DNA from: Jiulongibacter sediminis
GTDB lineage: Bacteria > Bacteroidota > Bacteroidia > Cytophagales > Spirosomataceae
Length of the DNA stretch: 64,000 nucleotides
Assembly (NCBI RefSeq): GCF_001306455.1
Contig: NZ_LGTQ01000006.1
Span: 1,034,189-1,098,188, forward strand
Direction of reading: 5' to 3'
Made by a program: the position numbers and the translations under genes. The notes beneath the pieces were generated by a model. That model ran no database searches and had not been told where the DNA came from. It worked only from the letters and a program-made list of their open reading frames with translations. Positions 1 to 6,492 of the stretch are shown piece after piece; positions within the stretch are counted from its first letter, which is position 1, and each line of letters opens with the position of its first letter.

Positions 1-342
1 AAAAGTCAGGAAAGCCTGATTGGTTTGTTTCTTAGTTCCGGCCGGAATATTCTCAGTATATACAGTTACTACTACTTCCATTGAGGTATTAAAAGAGCGG
101 GTCACCTTGGCTTCAAGCGTAACCACATCACCTAGTGGCACTACATTGGTGAAAGACACATTATCTATGGAGGCCGTCACCACAATACGGTTTGAGTGCT
201 TTTGGGCGGCAATGGCCCCAATCACATCTACCATTCGCATCAGATTGCCCCCCATCAAATTACCCAGCGTGTTGGTATCATTGGGCATGATCATTTCAGA
301 TTTTATGGATAGGCTCTCAGAGACTTTTTTCGGTTTTGGCAT
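1..342 (-). CDS. acyl-CoA thioesterase, hotdog fold (partial, runs off left edge)
   Basis: The visible 114 residues start at an ATG (342-340) and continue past base 1, so the C-terminus is missing. Reading the minus strand gives MPKPKKVSESLSIKSEMIMP, then a DTNTLGNLMGGNLMRMVD stretch and later VTASIDNVSFTNVVPLGD. This is the hotdog-fold pattern of YciA/BFIT-type acyl-CoA thioesterases, in which the N...GG...W/M-D region forms the active-site helix and the later D-x-V-x-F-x-x-P strand lies at the dimer interface. Such enzymes hydrolyse acyl-CoA to free acid and CoA in the cytoplasm. Acyl chain specificity cannot be read from the sequence. A TAGTTTTG box lies just upstream on the same strand. 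Confidence 0.85.
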   Translation of the reverse strand, partial: MPKPKKVSESLSIKSEMIMPNDTNTLGNLMGGNLMRMVDVIGAIAAQKHSNRIVVTASIDNVSFTNVVPLGDVVTLEAKVTRSFNTSMEVVVTVYTENIPAGTKKQTNQAFLTF

Positions 343-360
343 TTGATTGAGGTGTTTTTA

Positions 361-368
361 CAAAACTA
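361..368 (-). promoter_or_regulatory. -7 promoter box for the thioesterase gene
   Basis: The minus strand reads TAGTTTTG, an exact match to the Bacteroidota TAnnTTTG -7 element. It lies 18 bases before the thioesterase start codon. No convincing -33 TTTG is seen at the usual spacing. Confidence 0.45.
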
Positions 369-513
369 GAATTTTATCGGGAAGACCACACTCTTTTTGA
401 TTTTTGAAAACTGTCGTGTCTTCTTCATAGGCTTTCGTCTTAATATTGAAAGAAGCGTGAAGCTAAACTGTTTCAATAGTATAAGAAAGGGATTATAACC
501 CCTGAATCCATAG

Positions 514-546
514 GCCCTGTCGCTTCGGCGGCAGGGCATTTTTTTT
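514..546 (+). terminator. Rho-independent terminator with UUCG tetraloop
   Basis: GCCCTGTCGC (514-523) pairs with GCGGCAGGGC (528-537) with one G-U pair around a TTCG loop. An A and eight Ts (539-546) follow. The polarity is plus-strand only, because the minus side has no T-run. The nearest upstream plus-strand gene is outside the window or is a small RNA. Confidence 0.75.
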
Positions 547-578
547 GTCAATTGTTTGGTGAGCTTATTTTCATTTAT

Positions 579-597
579 TTACTTTGAATTTCAAAGT
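579..597 (+). promoter_or_regulatory. palindromic operator overlapping promoter, copy 1
   Basis: ACTTTGAATTTCAAAGT (581-597) is a perfect 8-base inverted repeat around one central base. It overlaps a near-consensus -7 box TTACTTTG (579-586) and ends 11 bases before the start of the DUF1361 gene. A near-identical site lies before creD (2547-2563). The winged-helix regulator encoded between the two sites is the obvious candidate ligand, acting by promoter occlusion; that assignment is inference. Confidence 0.65.
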
Positions 598-608
598 ACT
601 TTTATTGA

Positions 609-1250
609 ATGCAAATCAGTCGTCAAACCAGAGGATTTATTCTTCTAACCGCTTTTAGTGTGTTATTGCTGGGAGTGAGATACCTGCGGACTTCAGATCA
701 TGTGGGTTTTGGTTTATTGTGGAATCTCTTTCTGGCTGGTGTTCCGGTGGCTTTTGCTTTAGCTGCCGGTCGGTTTACGAAGGCCGGTAAACACAAATTC
801 GCCTACCTATTTACAGCCTTATGGCTGCTGTTTTATCCCAATTCAGCCTATATCATTACGGATTTAATTCACCTCGACCATCTGCCCAAATCGCTTTGGT
901 GGTTTGATTCGCTCGGGATTTTCCACACCGCATTGACCGGCCTTATTCTGGGTCTGTATTCGGTCTGGATCATCCACACCCGGGTACTCAGTAAATTACT
1001 TTCTCCGGCGTTTATCTGGCCGGTTATTCTTTTTTTTATGGGACTTTCGGGTTATGGCATCTATCTCGGCCGTTTTCTGCGGTTTAATTCCTGGGATATC
1101 GTTTCGTCGCCGAGCGAGCTGCTGCTGACATCCGTTTTACATTTGAGAAATCCACTAGCCATTAAAATGACGATGTTGTTTGCGGCCATGCAGTTTGTAG
1201 TTTATTTCGCCTATTGGTTACAAAAAGATAAAAGCTATGAATCTGCCTAA
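609..1250 (+). CDS. DUF1361 family integral membrane protein
   Basis: A 213-residue, strongly hydrophobic protein with about six or seven predicted membrane helices. The family signature is FYPNSAYIITDLIHL near residues 75-89, matching the FYPNAPYI-x-TDL hallmark of DUF1361, followed by a conserved GRFLRFNSWD segment near 152-161. No biochemical function is known to me for this family. It begins 11 bases after the copy-1 operator, and its last 14 bases overlap the start of the lipid-kinase gene, so it leads a translationally coupled run that ends with the winged-helix regulator. An envelope role is plausible from the neighbours only. Confidence 0.8.
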   Translation: MQISRQTRGFILLTAFSVLLLGVRYLRTSDHVGFGLLWNLFLAGVPVAFALAAGRFTKAGKHKFAYLFTALWLLFYPNSAYIITDLIHLDHLPKSLWWFDSLGIFHTALTGLILGLYSVWIIHTRVLSKLLSPAFIWPVILFFMGLSGYGIYLGRFLRFNSWDIVSSPSELLLTSVLHLRNPLAIKMTMLFAAMQFVVYFAYWLQKDKSYESA

Positions 1251-1611
1251 AATGCTAAAGAGTTTCCGCTATGCGGGGGTGGGTTTTACCAAACTACTGA
1301 GATCTGAGAATAATTTTCAGTTTCACGCTCTGGCGGCGGTGCTGGTTTTGGTGTTGAGTTCGCTGTGCAACTTGGCCCGGTGGGAGTGGTTGGTAGTTTG
1401 TATCAGTATTGCGGCTGTTTTTACAGCCGAGGCCTTTAATACCGCTATTGAGAAACTTTGCGACCTTGTGAGCAAAGAGCGATTACAGGAAATTGAAGAT
1501 ATAAAGGATATTGCGGCTACGGGTGTTTTGCTTACCGCCGTAGGGGCTTTGATAGTGGCCTTTTTTGTGTTCGGAAAACGACTTTTAGAATCAGAACTTT
1601 TTACCCTATGA
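1237..1611 (+). CDS. dgkA: diacylglycerol/undecaprenol kinase (DgkA family)
   Basis: A small integral membrane kinase of 124 residues, the usual length for the family. Residues 22-30 (RSENNFQFH) form the N-terminal conserved block. EAFNTAIE (65-72) is the DgkA catalytic signature, with Glu65, Asn68 and Glu72. IKDIAATGVLL (89-99) is the third conserved block, followed by a last membrane helix. The family phosphorylates diacylglycerol or undecaprenol with ATP, recycling lipid intermediates of envelope synthesis; the sequence alone does not choose between the substrates. It overlaps the DUF1361 gene by 14 bases, and its stop overlaps the next start (ATGA). Confidence 0.9.
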   Translation: MNLPKMLKSFRYAGVGFTKLLRSENNFQFHALAAVLVLVLSSLCNLARWEWLVVCISIAAVFTAEAFNTAIEKLCDLVSKERLQEIEDIKDIAATGVLLTAVGALIVAFFVFGKRLLESELFTL

Positions 1612-2234
1612 CCAGTCATTTAAACGATCTCCAGGAAATTAGAAAAATGATGGAGAAATCATCACGGTTTCTCTCCCTAAGTGGCCTTTCAGGTGTTTCT
1701 GCCGGTGTGGTGGCCCTTGTGGCTGCTGCTTTAGCCTATTTCAAGAGAGAAGAACTCATGGGTAGTTTGGTGGGCAAGGGTTTTACCTATGCAGGCAAAG
1801 TGGTACCAGCCTATGTGGACTTTTTGATTAAACTGGCTGTTATCACTTTGATTCTGGCCATTGTCTCCGGAATTTTCTTTACTTGGCGAAAAGCCAAAAA
1901 ATCAATAAGCTCGCTCTGGAATCCGGTGTCTAAAAAGCTGGTACTCAATATGGCCATTCCTCTATTGTCCGGTGGAGCTGTTATTCTGGCTCTTTTGGCT
2001 AACCATGTTTATTTTCTGATTCCTGAGCTAACGCTCATCTTCTACGGGCTGGCCCTGATCAGTGCTTCTCAATATACCTATCGTGATGTTTTTTATCTTG
2101 GGCTTTGTGAGCTTATTTTGGGGGTTCTGGGCCTTGGTATCAATGGTTATTCTTTACTGCTCTGGACGATGGGCTTCGGACTTTTACACATTTTATATGG
2201 TATAATTATGCATCTGAAATACGATAGGAAGTAA
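1608..2234 (+). CDS. uncharacterised polytopic membrane protein
   Basis: I do not recognise a named family. The 208-residue protein has a short charged N-terminus (MTSHLNDLQEIRKMMEKSS), which may be cytoplasmic, then about five to six hydrophobic segments, and ends in a basic HLKYDRK tail. The start overlaps the preceding kinase stop by four bases (ATGA), and the next gene, the winged-helix regulator, begins two bases after its stop. This argues for co-translation. A membrane protein immediately before a winged-helix regulator could be a sensor or partner of it, but that is inference. Confidence 0.75.
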   Translation: MTSHLNDLQEIRKMMEKSSRFLSLSGLSGVSAGVVALVAAALAYFKREELMGSLVGKGFTYAGKVVPAYVDFLIKLAVITLILAIVSGIFFTWRKAKKSISSLWNPVSKKLVLNMAIPLLSGGAVILALLANHVYFLIPELTLIFYGLALISASQYTYRDVFYLGLCELILGVLGLGINGYSLLLWTMGFGLLHILYGIIMHLKYDRK

Positions 2235-2236
2235 GA

Positions 2237-2530
2237 ATGAATCTCGACAATTTTCATAAGGCTTTTGAGAACAAGGTTCGTCTCGGCATTATGTCGGTGC
2301 TGATGGTCAATGACGCCGTGAGTTTCAATCAACTCAAAGAGTTGTTAGAACTTACCGATGGCAACCTGGCTTCTCACCTGAAAGCCCTTGAAAAGTTTAA
2401 GTTCATTGAGGTCAAAAAGGAGTTTATTGACCGTAAGCCCAACACCACATATTTGTCAACAAGGGCCGGAAAGACTGCTTTTGAGGAGCATCTGGCCGCT
2501 TTAGAAAAGCTTATCAAAGAACACCTGTAA
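2237..2530 (+). CDS. winged-helix transcriptional regulator (HTH_34-like, MarR/ArsR fold)
   Basis: A 97-residue single-domain DNA-binding protein. VRLGIMSVLMVNDAVSFNQL (residues 14-33) gives the first helices, and LLELTDGNLASHLKALEKFK (36-55) is the helix-turn-helix with recognition helix. KKEFIDRKPNTTYLSTRAGK is the wing and following strand. No ligand domain is present. The two matching 17-base palindromes flanking this run (581-597 and 2547-2563) fit a homodimeric winged-helix repressor. Proteins of this type commonly sit beside CreD genes in Bacteroidota. It probably controls both its own operon and creD; this is inferred from site placement, not shown. Confidence 0.85.
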   Translation: MNLDNFHKAFENKVRLGIMSVLMVNDAVSFNQLKELLELTDGNLASHLKALEKFKFIEVKKEFIDRKPNTTYLSTRAGKTAFEEHLAALEKLIKEHL

Positions 2531-2544
2531 ATTTTTTTATCACT

Positions 2545-2563
2545 TAACTTTGAAATGCAAAGT
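2545..2563 (+). promoter_or_regulatory. palindromic operator overlapping -7 box, copy 2 (creD)
   Basis: ACTTTGAAATGCAAAGT (2547-2563) matches copy 1 (581-597) at 15 of 17 positions and is an inverted repeat with one mismatched pair. It overlaps a perfect TAACTTTG -7 box (2545-2552). The creD ATG lies 19 bases downstream. Both copies are followed by the same CTTTTA/CTTTT sequence. Repression by blocking RNA polymerase is the simplest reading. Confidence 0.7.
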
Positions 2564-2582
2564 GCTTTTAAATAATATAATT

Positions 2583-3914
2583 ATGTCTCAAAACGATCAA
2601 TTCAGTCCAAACAGAAAAAAGACCCTGACAAAAGGACTCATCACCTCGGGCCTTTTCTTGCTCTTACTTTTACCAATGGGTATGATTCGCGGACTCATCA
2701 GAGAACGCCAGCAACGAAAGATGGAAGTCGTCTCCGAAATCGGTTCAAAATGGGGGCTGGAGCAGCAAATCAAAGGCCCGATCTTGGCAATTCATCACAC
2801 CAAAGAAAACACTGTAGAGTATAAAGACCGGGACGGAAAGCCTCATACCCGCACTGAGACCGATCCCGAGGTCACCTACCTCATACCCGAAAACCTAAGG
2901 GTCAAAACCAATATCAATCCTTCCATCAGAAATATCAGCATTTTTGAGACGGTTATTTATAATGCTGATCTCTCGATGAAAGGTAATTTCGGCGATTTGA
3001 AAGACCGACTTTATTTTCTTAAACCAGAAAGCATTGATTGGCAGAAAACTGAGCTCTACATCGGTTTATCTGATCTGCGAGGATTGAAATCTGATTCTCA
3101 AATAAAAGTGAATGGTCAAAATTTGTCTTTTTCAGGTAGTGGAGCGGTTGATGCCAATTTTGGCTCTGCCGTAAAAACCGAAATCAAAACGTTGGCTGAG
3201 AACGGTAAACTCAATTTTGAAATTGATTTTTCTGTCAAAGGCTCTGAGCGGTTAAGTTTTGTGCCGCTGGCCAAACAAAATAAATTTCTCGCGACCTCGA
3301 ACTGGTCAAATCCGGGTTTTGACGGAGCCTTTTTACCGGATACCCATGAGGTGAAAAAAGATGGCTTCTCTGCCGAATACAGCATTTCACATCTTAACAG
3401 AAACCTGCCTGAAACCTGGAAAAAAGAAGCAAAACAGGACTACGAGCTGGCTGCTTTCGGCGTGTCGCTTTTACAACTCAATGATAACTACCAAAAAGCC
3501 GATCGATCAGCCAAATATGCCTTGCTTGTGATCGCCCTGACGTTTTTGAGCTTCTTCTTTGTGGAGCTTCTAAATGGTCTTGAAGTGCATCCTTTTCAGT
3601 ACGTTTTGGTGGGAGTGGCTCTTTGCTTATTCTACGTTTTGCTCGTGGCTATTTCGGAGGTTCTGTTATTCAACTATGCTTACCTGATCAGCTCATTGAT
3701 GATTCTAGGTATGATTTGGCTCTATGCCAAATCAGTTTTTGGAGCATTCAGGCTTTCCACCTTAGTAACCGTTATCATGACGGGTTTGTACACCTATGTT
3801 TTTTCCATCATTCAGTTGGAAGATCGTGCCTTGCTGGTCGGTAGTCTGGGACTTTTCTGTATTCTGGCTCTCACCATGTATTTCTCCCGAAAGGTGGATT
3901 GGAAAAGCATTTAA
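2583..3914 (+). CDS. creD: cell envelope integrity protein CreD
   Basis: The 443-residue product starts at ATG 2583. An upstream TTG at 2550 lies inside the operator and promoter and is rejected. One N-terminal membrane helix (about 15-35) is followed by a long non-cytoplasmic domain. This opens with the CreD pattern VSEIGSKWGLEQQIKGPILA and contains LPETWKKE and FGVSLLQLNDNYQKADRSAKYA before the C-terminal block of about five or six helices. CreD is an inner-membrane protein linked to envelope stress and beta-lactam response in Proteobacteria; its molecular activity is not established. Here the stand-in for the CreBC system appears to be the small winged-helix protein encoded just upstream. 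Confidence 0.9.
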   Translation: MSQNDQFSPNRKKTLTKGLITSGLFLLLLLPMGMIRGLIRERQQRKMEVVSEIGSKWGLEQQIKGPILAIHHTKENTVEYKDRDGKPHTRTETDPEVTYLIPENLRVKTNINPSIRNISIFETVIYNADLSMKGNFGDLKDRLYFLKPESIDWQKTELYIGLSDLRGLKSDSQIKVNGQNLSFSGSGAVDANFGSAVKTEIKTLAENGKLNFEIDFSVKGSERLSFVPLAKQNKFLATSNWSNPGFDGAFLPDTHEVKKDGFSAEYSISHLNRNLPETWKKEAKQDYELAAFGVSLLQLNDNYQKADRSAKYALLVIALTFLSFFFVELLNGLEVHPFQYVLVGVALCLFYVLLVAISEVLLFNYAYLISSLMILGMIWLYAKSVFGAFRLSTLVTVIMTGLYTYVFSIIQLEDRALLVGSLGLFCILALTMYFSRKVDWKSI

Positions 3915-3943
3915 AAGCCGTTCTCACTATTAAATCCTGAAAA

Positions 3944-5095
3944 ATGAAGTTGAAATTCCAAAGAAACTATGCCTTGATAGCTCTGTTCATTTTTTGTCTG
4001 GAGTTGTGCATTGCCCTGTTTTTCCATGACCGATTCATTCGGCCTTTTGTCGGTGATGTGCTGGCTACTGCAGGAGTATATTGCCTGTTGAGAATCTTTG
4101 ATCTCTCTAAAGCAAAAAGTCTGTTTTCGGCTTTATCGATATCTTTTGTGATTGAGCTTTTGCAATATCTACACTTCCTGGAATGGGCCGGTTTGTATGA
4201 TATCCGTTGGTTGAGAACAGTGTTGGGTAGCTCATTTTCTGTTGCCGATTTGTGGGCTTATGCTATCGGTGGTCTGCTGGCTGTTAGTCTGGATGTCTCC
4301 TCAGGTATCCGGGCTGATGGCGGGCCAGATCCTATCAAAAGAGTCTGGTCTGACCCGGATGCCATTTTGTTGATTTTCGCCGGTTGCTCTGCTGAATTTG
4401 CTTTGAGCAAACATGTGGATTGGCTGTTTTTCACGGGTAAAATTCCAAACCAGCCGATTGACCGCATGGTTTCTACATTGAGCTATGCTCAAAAATTACT
4501 CTTCACTGATCCTGAAACTCGAAAATTACACCTTCAGCAATTGGTTGAAGTTCATGCAGGAGTGGGTCAAAAAAGAGGTTTTCAAATCCCGAATGAAGCT
4601 TTTATGGATGTGCTGAATATGTTGATTTTTCAAACTATTGAGGCGTATGAAACCTGCTTTGAGAAGCTTTCTGAAATTGAAAAAGAAGAAATTTTCCTCG
4701 AGTTCAGGAGTATCGGCGAAGGAATGCAAATTCAGAATTTGCCAAACACTTGGGAAGAATGTCAACAATGGAGAGCTATTGCAATGCAAGCAAACTATAG
4801 CTTCAGCCACGAATCGGACAAGCTTTTTGATGCTTACAAAAGGAATCTTGGTTCTTTCACTTTTGGGGCTTTGAAGTTTGTTTACAAAGCGTTTTTACCT
4901 CAAAAGTTACTCAATAAGACACTTTGGCGGACTCAAATTTTTAATAAAAGCCTGTTTGAAATCCTCTTTTGGTTTCGCAGAAACCTGATCATGCGTTCTT
5001 TTTTATTCAGGTTTTTGCCCGAAAGTCTGCATAAACTCAAATTGATCTTTGAGGCTCAAAAACATCCGCAAATCGCAGTCATGAAGCAAAACTAA
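3944..5095 (+). CDS. DUF2809 membrane domain fused to DUF2236/MpaB-like oxygenase domain
   Basis: 383 residues in one uninterrupted frame. Residues 1-115 have about four membrane helices with the DUF2809/VanZ-like pattern (FVIELLQ...LRTVLGSSFSVADLWAYAIGG). Residues 130-330 resemble DUF2236 (MpaB/Lcp-like haem oxygenase fold): DPDAILLIFAGCSAEFALSK, DRMVSTLSYAQKLLFTDPET, VEVHAGVG with His204 as a likely conserved haem-side residue, and a later YETCFEKLSEIEKEE...LPNTWEEC helix. The DUF2236 half has diverged from the commonest family motifs. The two domains are normally separate proteins as far as I know. It lies 29 bases after creD, so it may share that transcript. The reaction is unknown. Confidence 0.65.
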   Translation: MKLKFQRNYALIALFIFCLELCIALFFHDRFIRPFVGDVLATAGVYCLLRIFDLSKAKSLFSALSISFVIELLQYLHFLEWAGLYDIRWLRTVLGSSFSVADLWAYAIGGLLAVSLDVSSGIRADGGPDPIKRVWSDPDAILLIFAGCSAEFALSKHVDWLFFTGKIPNQPIDRMVSTLSYAQKLLFTDPETRKLHLQQLVEVHAGVGQKRGFQIPNEAFMDVLNMLIFQTIEAYETCFEKLSEIEKEEIFLEFRSIGEGMQIQNLPNTWEECQQWRAIAMQANYSFSHESDKLFDAYKRNLGSFTFGALKFVYKAFLPQKLLNKTLWRTQIFNKSLFEILFWFRRNLIMRSFLFRFLPESLHKLKLIFEAQKHPQIAVMKQN

Positions 5096-5110
5096 AGTCT
5101 CATTTTTCGC

Positions 5111-5118
5111 TACCTTTG
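5111..5118 (+). promoter_or_regulatory. -7 promoter box for purM
   Basis: TACCTTTG is an exact TAnnTTTG element 28 bases before the purM ATG. No clear -33 TTTG is seen. Confidence 0.55.
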
Positions 5119-5146
5119 CCCCTTAATCAAAACTACGAAGACCGGC

Positions 5147-6319
5147 ATGTCTGAAAGATATATGCAGCGGGGCGTTTCGGCCTCAAAAGAAGATGTCCAT
5201 AAAGCCATTGAAAAACTGGATAAAGGCCTTTTCCCGAAAGCGTTCTGTAAGATTTCTCCTGACACGCTGGGCGGCGATCCGGACTATTGCAATATCATGC
5301 ATGCCGATGGAGCTGGTACCAAAACCTCGCTGGCTTACCTGTATTGGAAAGAAACCGGCGATTTGAGTGTTTGGAAAGGCATCGCTCAGGATAGCATCAT
5401 CATGAATACGGATGATCTGCTGTGTGTGGGAGCTACCGGCCCGATTTTGATGTCTTCATCTATTGACAGAAATAAAAATAAAATCCCGGGCGAAGTACTG
5501 GCGGCTTTGATTAATGGTAGTGAGGAGGTTCTTGAAATGCTTCGGGAAAACGGTGTTGAAATTTACAGCACCGGTGGCGAAACCGCCGATGTTGGAGACC
5601 TGGTGAGAACCATCACGGTAAACACAACAGTAATCGGCAGAATGAAACGTTCTGAGGTCATCTCAAATGATAATATTCAGCCGGGTGATGTCATTGTTGG
5701 TTTGGCTTCTTACGGTAAAGCCAGCTATGAAACCGAATATAACGGAGGCATGGGGAGTAACGGACTTACCTCTGCTCGTCATGATGTTTTAGATAATGCG
5801 TATGCCGAAAAATATCCTGAAAGCTATGACTCTGAAATTCACAGCTCTCTGGTTTATTCAGGTAGTAAGAACCTCACGCAAAAGATTGATATTGGTAATG
5901 GCGTCAAAATAGATGCTGGAAAGCTTATTCTTTCTCCTACCCGTACCTATGCCCCGGTAGCCAAGCAGCTGCTTGATGAGTTACGTTCACAGATACACGG
6001 CATGGTCCATTGCAGTGGTGGTGCCCAGACCAAGGTATTACATTTTGTGGATGATGTTCACGTAATTAAAGATAATCTATTCCCTATTCCGCCTTTGTTC
6101 AAACTCATTCAAGAGGAAAGCAAGACCGACTGGAAAGAGATGTATAAGGTTTTCAATATGGGCCACCGCCTGGAGGTTTATTTGCCTGAAGAGCATGCTG
6201 CCCGGGTGATTGAAATCTCAAAATCGTTCAATATCGATGCTCAAATAGTAGGTCGGGTAGAAGCTTCATCTGAAAAGAAACTGACGATAAAGAGTGAGTT
6301 TGGCACGTTTGAGTACTAA
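5147..6319 (+). CDS. purM: phosphoribosylformylglycinamidine cyclo-ligase (AIR synthetase)
   Basis: 390 residues. PurM closes the imidazole ring of FGAM with ATP to give 5-aminoimidazole ribotide in cytosolic purine synthesis. The N-terminal RGVSASKEDVHKAIEKLD, the MHADGAGTKTSLAYLYW phosphate/substrate loop, and the DSIIMNTDDLLCVGA and GGETADVGD blocks are the expected PurM signatures, and a C-terminal AIRS_C half follows (NMGHRLEVYLPEE). The length fits the longer Bacteroidota-type PurM. It has its own promoter box and no purine neighbour, so it is probably monocistronic. Confidence 0.95.
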   Translation: MSERYMQRGVSASKEDVHKAIEKLDKGLFPKAFCKISPDTLGGDPDYCNIMHADGAGTKTSLAYLYWKETGDLSVWKGIAQDSIIMNTDDLLCVGATGPILMSSSIDRNKNKIPGEVLAALINGSEEVLEMLRENGVEIYSTGGETADVGDLVRTITVNTTVIGRMKRSEVISNDNIQPGDVIVGLASYGKASYETEYNGGMGSNGLTSARHDVLDNAYAEKYPESYDSEIHSSLVYSGSKNLTQKIDIGNGVKIDAGKLILSPTRTYAPVAKQLLDELRSQIHGMVHCSGGAQTKVLHFVDDVHVIKDNLFPIPPLFKLIQEESKTDWKEMYKVFNMGHRLEVYLPEEHAARVIEISKSFNIDAQIVGRVEASSEKKLTIKSEFGTFEY

Positions 6320-6331
6320 GCTCTTGGGGCT

Positions 6332-6355
6332 TTTTGAGGAAACCGTTCCTCAAAA
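6332..6355. terminator. hairpin after purM
   Basis: TTTTGAGGAA (6332-6341) pairs with TTCCTCAAAA (6346-6355) over an ACCG loop: ten base pairs starting 12 bases after the purM stop. There is no immediate T-run, although T-rich sequence follows from about 6367. It is likely a terminator, but imperfect. Confidence 0.5.
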
Positions 6356-6492
6356 TTATTCACCAAATTTTTTCTCTTTTTTGAACAGGAATTGTTAAAA
6401 CGCGTTTTCGTACCGAGAATCCCGTTTTTTAGTTTTAAGTGGTAGTAGGGCATAGTTTTTGAAATTGTTAAAGCAATACCCAGTACCGTTTT

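Larger units (their letters stand above)
343..580. other. intergenic region; possible short plus-strand transcript ending at a terminator
   Basis: There is no credible protein-coding gene here. On the plus strand the region ends in a strong intrinsic terminator (514-546), but no plus-strand gene lies upstream of it. TTTG at 342-345 and a poor TA-rich box at 367-375 could start a short RNA of about 165 bases. Small internal stems are visible, for example GGG/CCC around 489-502. A 61-codon minus-strand frame (366-551) reads straight through the terminator hairpin and looks spurious. Confidence 0.3.

Noticed and set aside
20..346. A 108-codon plus-strand frame at the left edge
   Set aside because: It is the shadow of the acyl-CoA thioesterase, whose minus-strand translation shows a clear hotdog-fold pattern.
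343..546. 6S RNA identity for the region before the terminator
   Set aside because: I could not find the long closing stem and central bubble; the case rests only on the orphan terminator.
366..551. A 61-codon minus-strand reading frame, MTKKMPCRRSDRAYGF...
   Set aside because: It reads through the terminator hairpin at 514-546, has no ribosome site and has a composition unlike neighbouring genes.
2550..2582. Alternative upstream start (TTG) for creD
   Set aside because: It falls inside the -7 box and operator; ATG 2583 opens the conserved protein directly.
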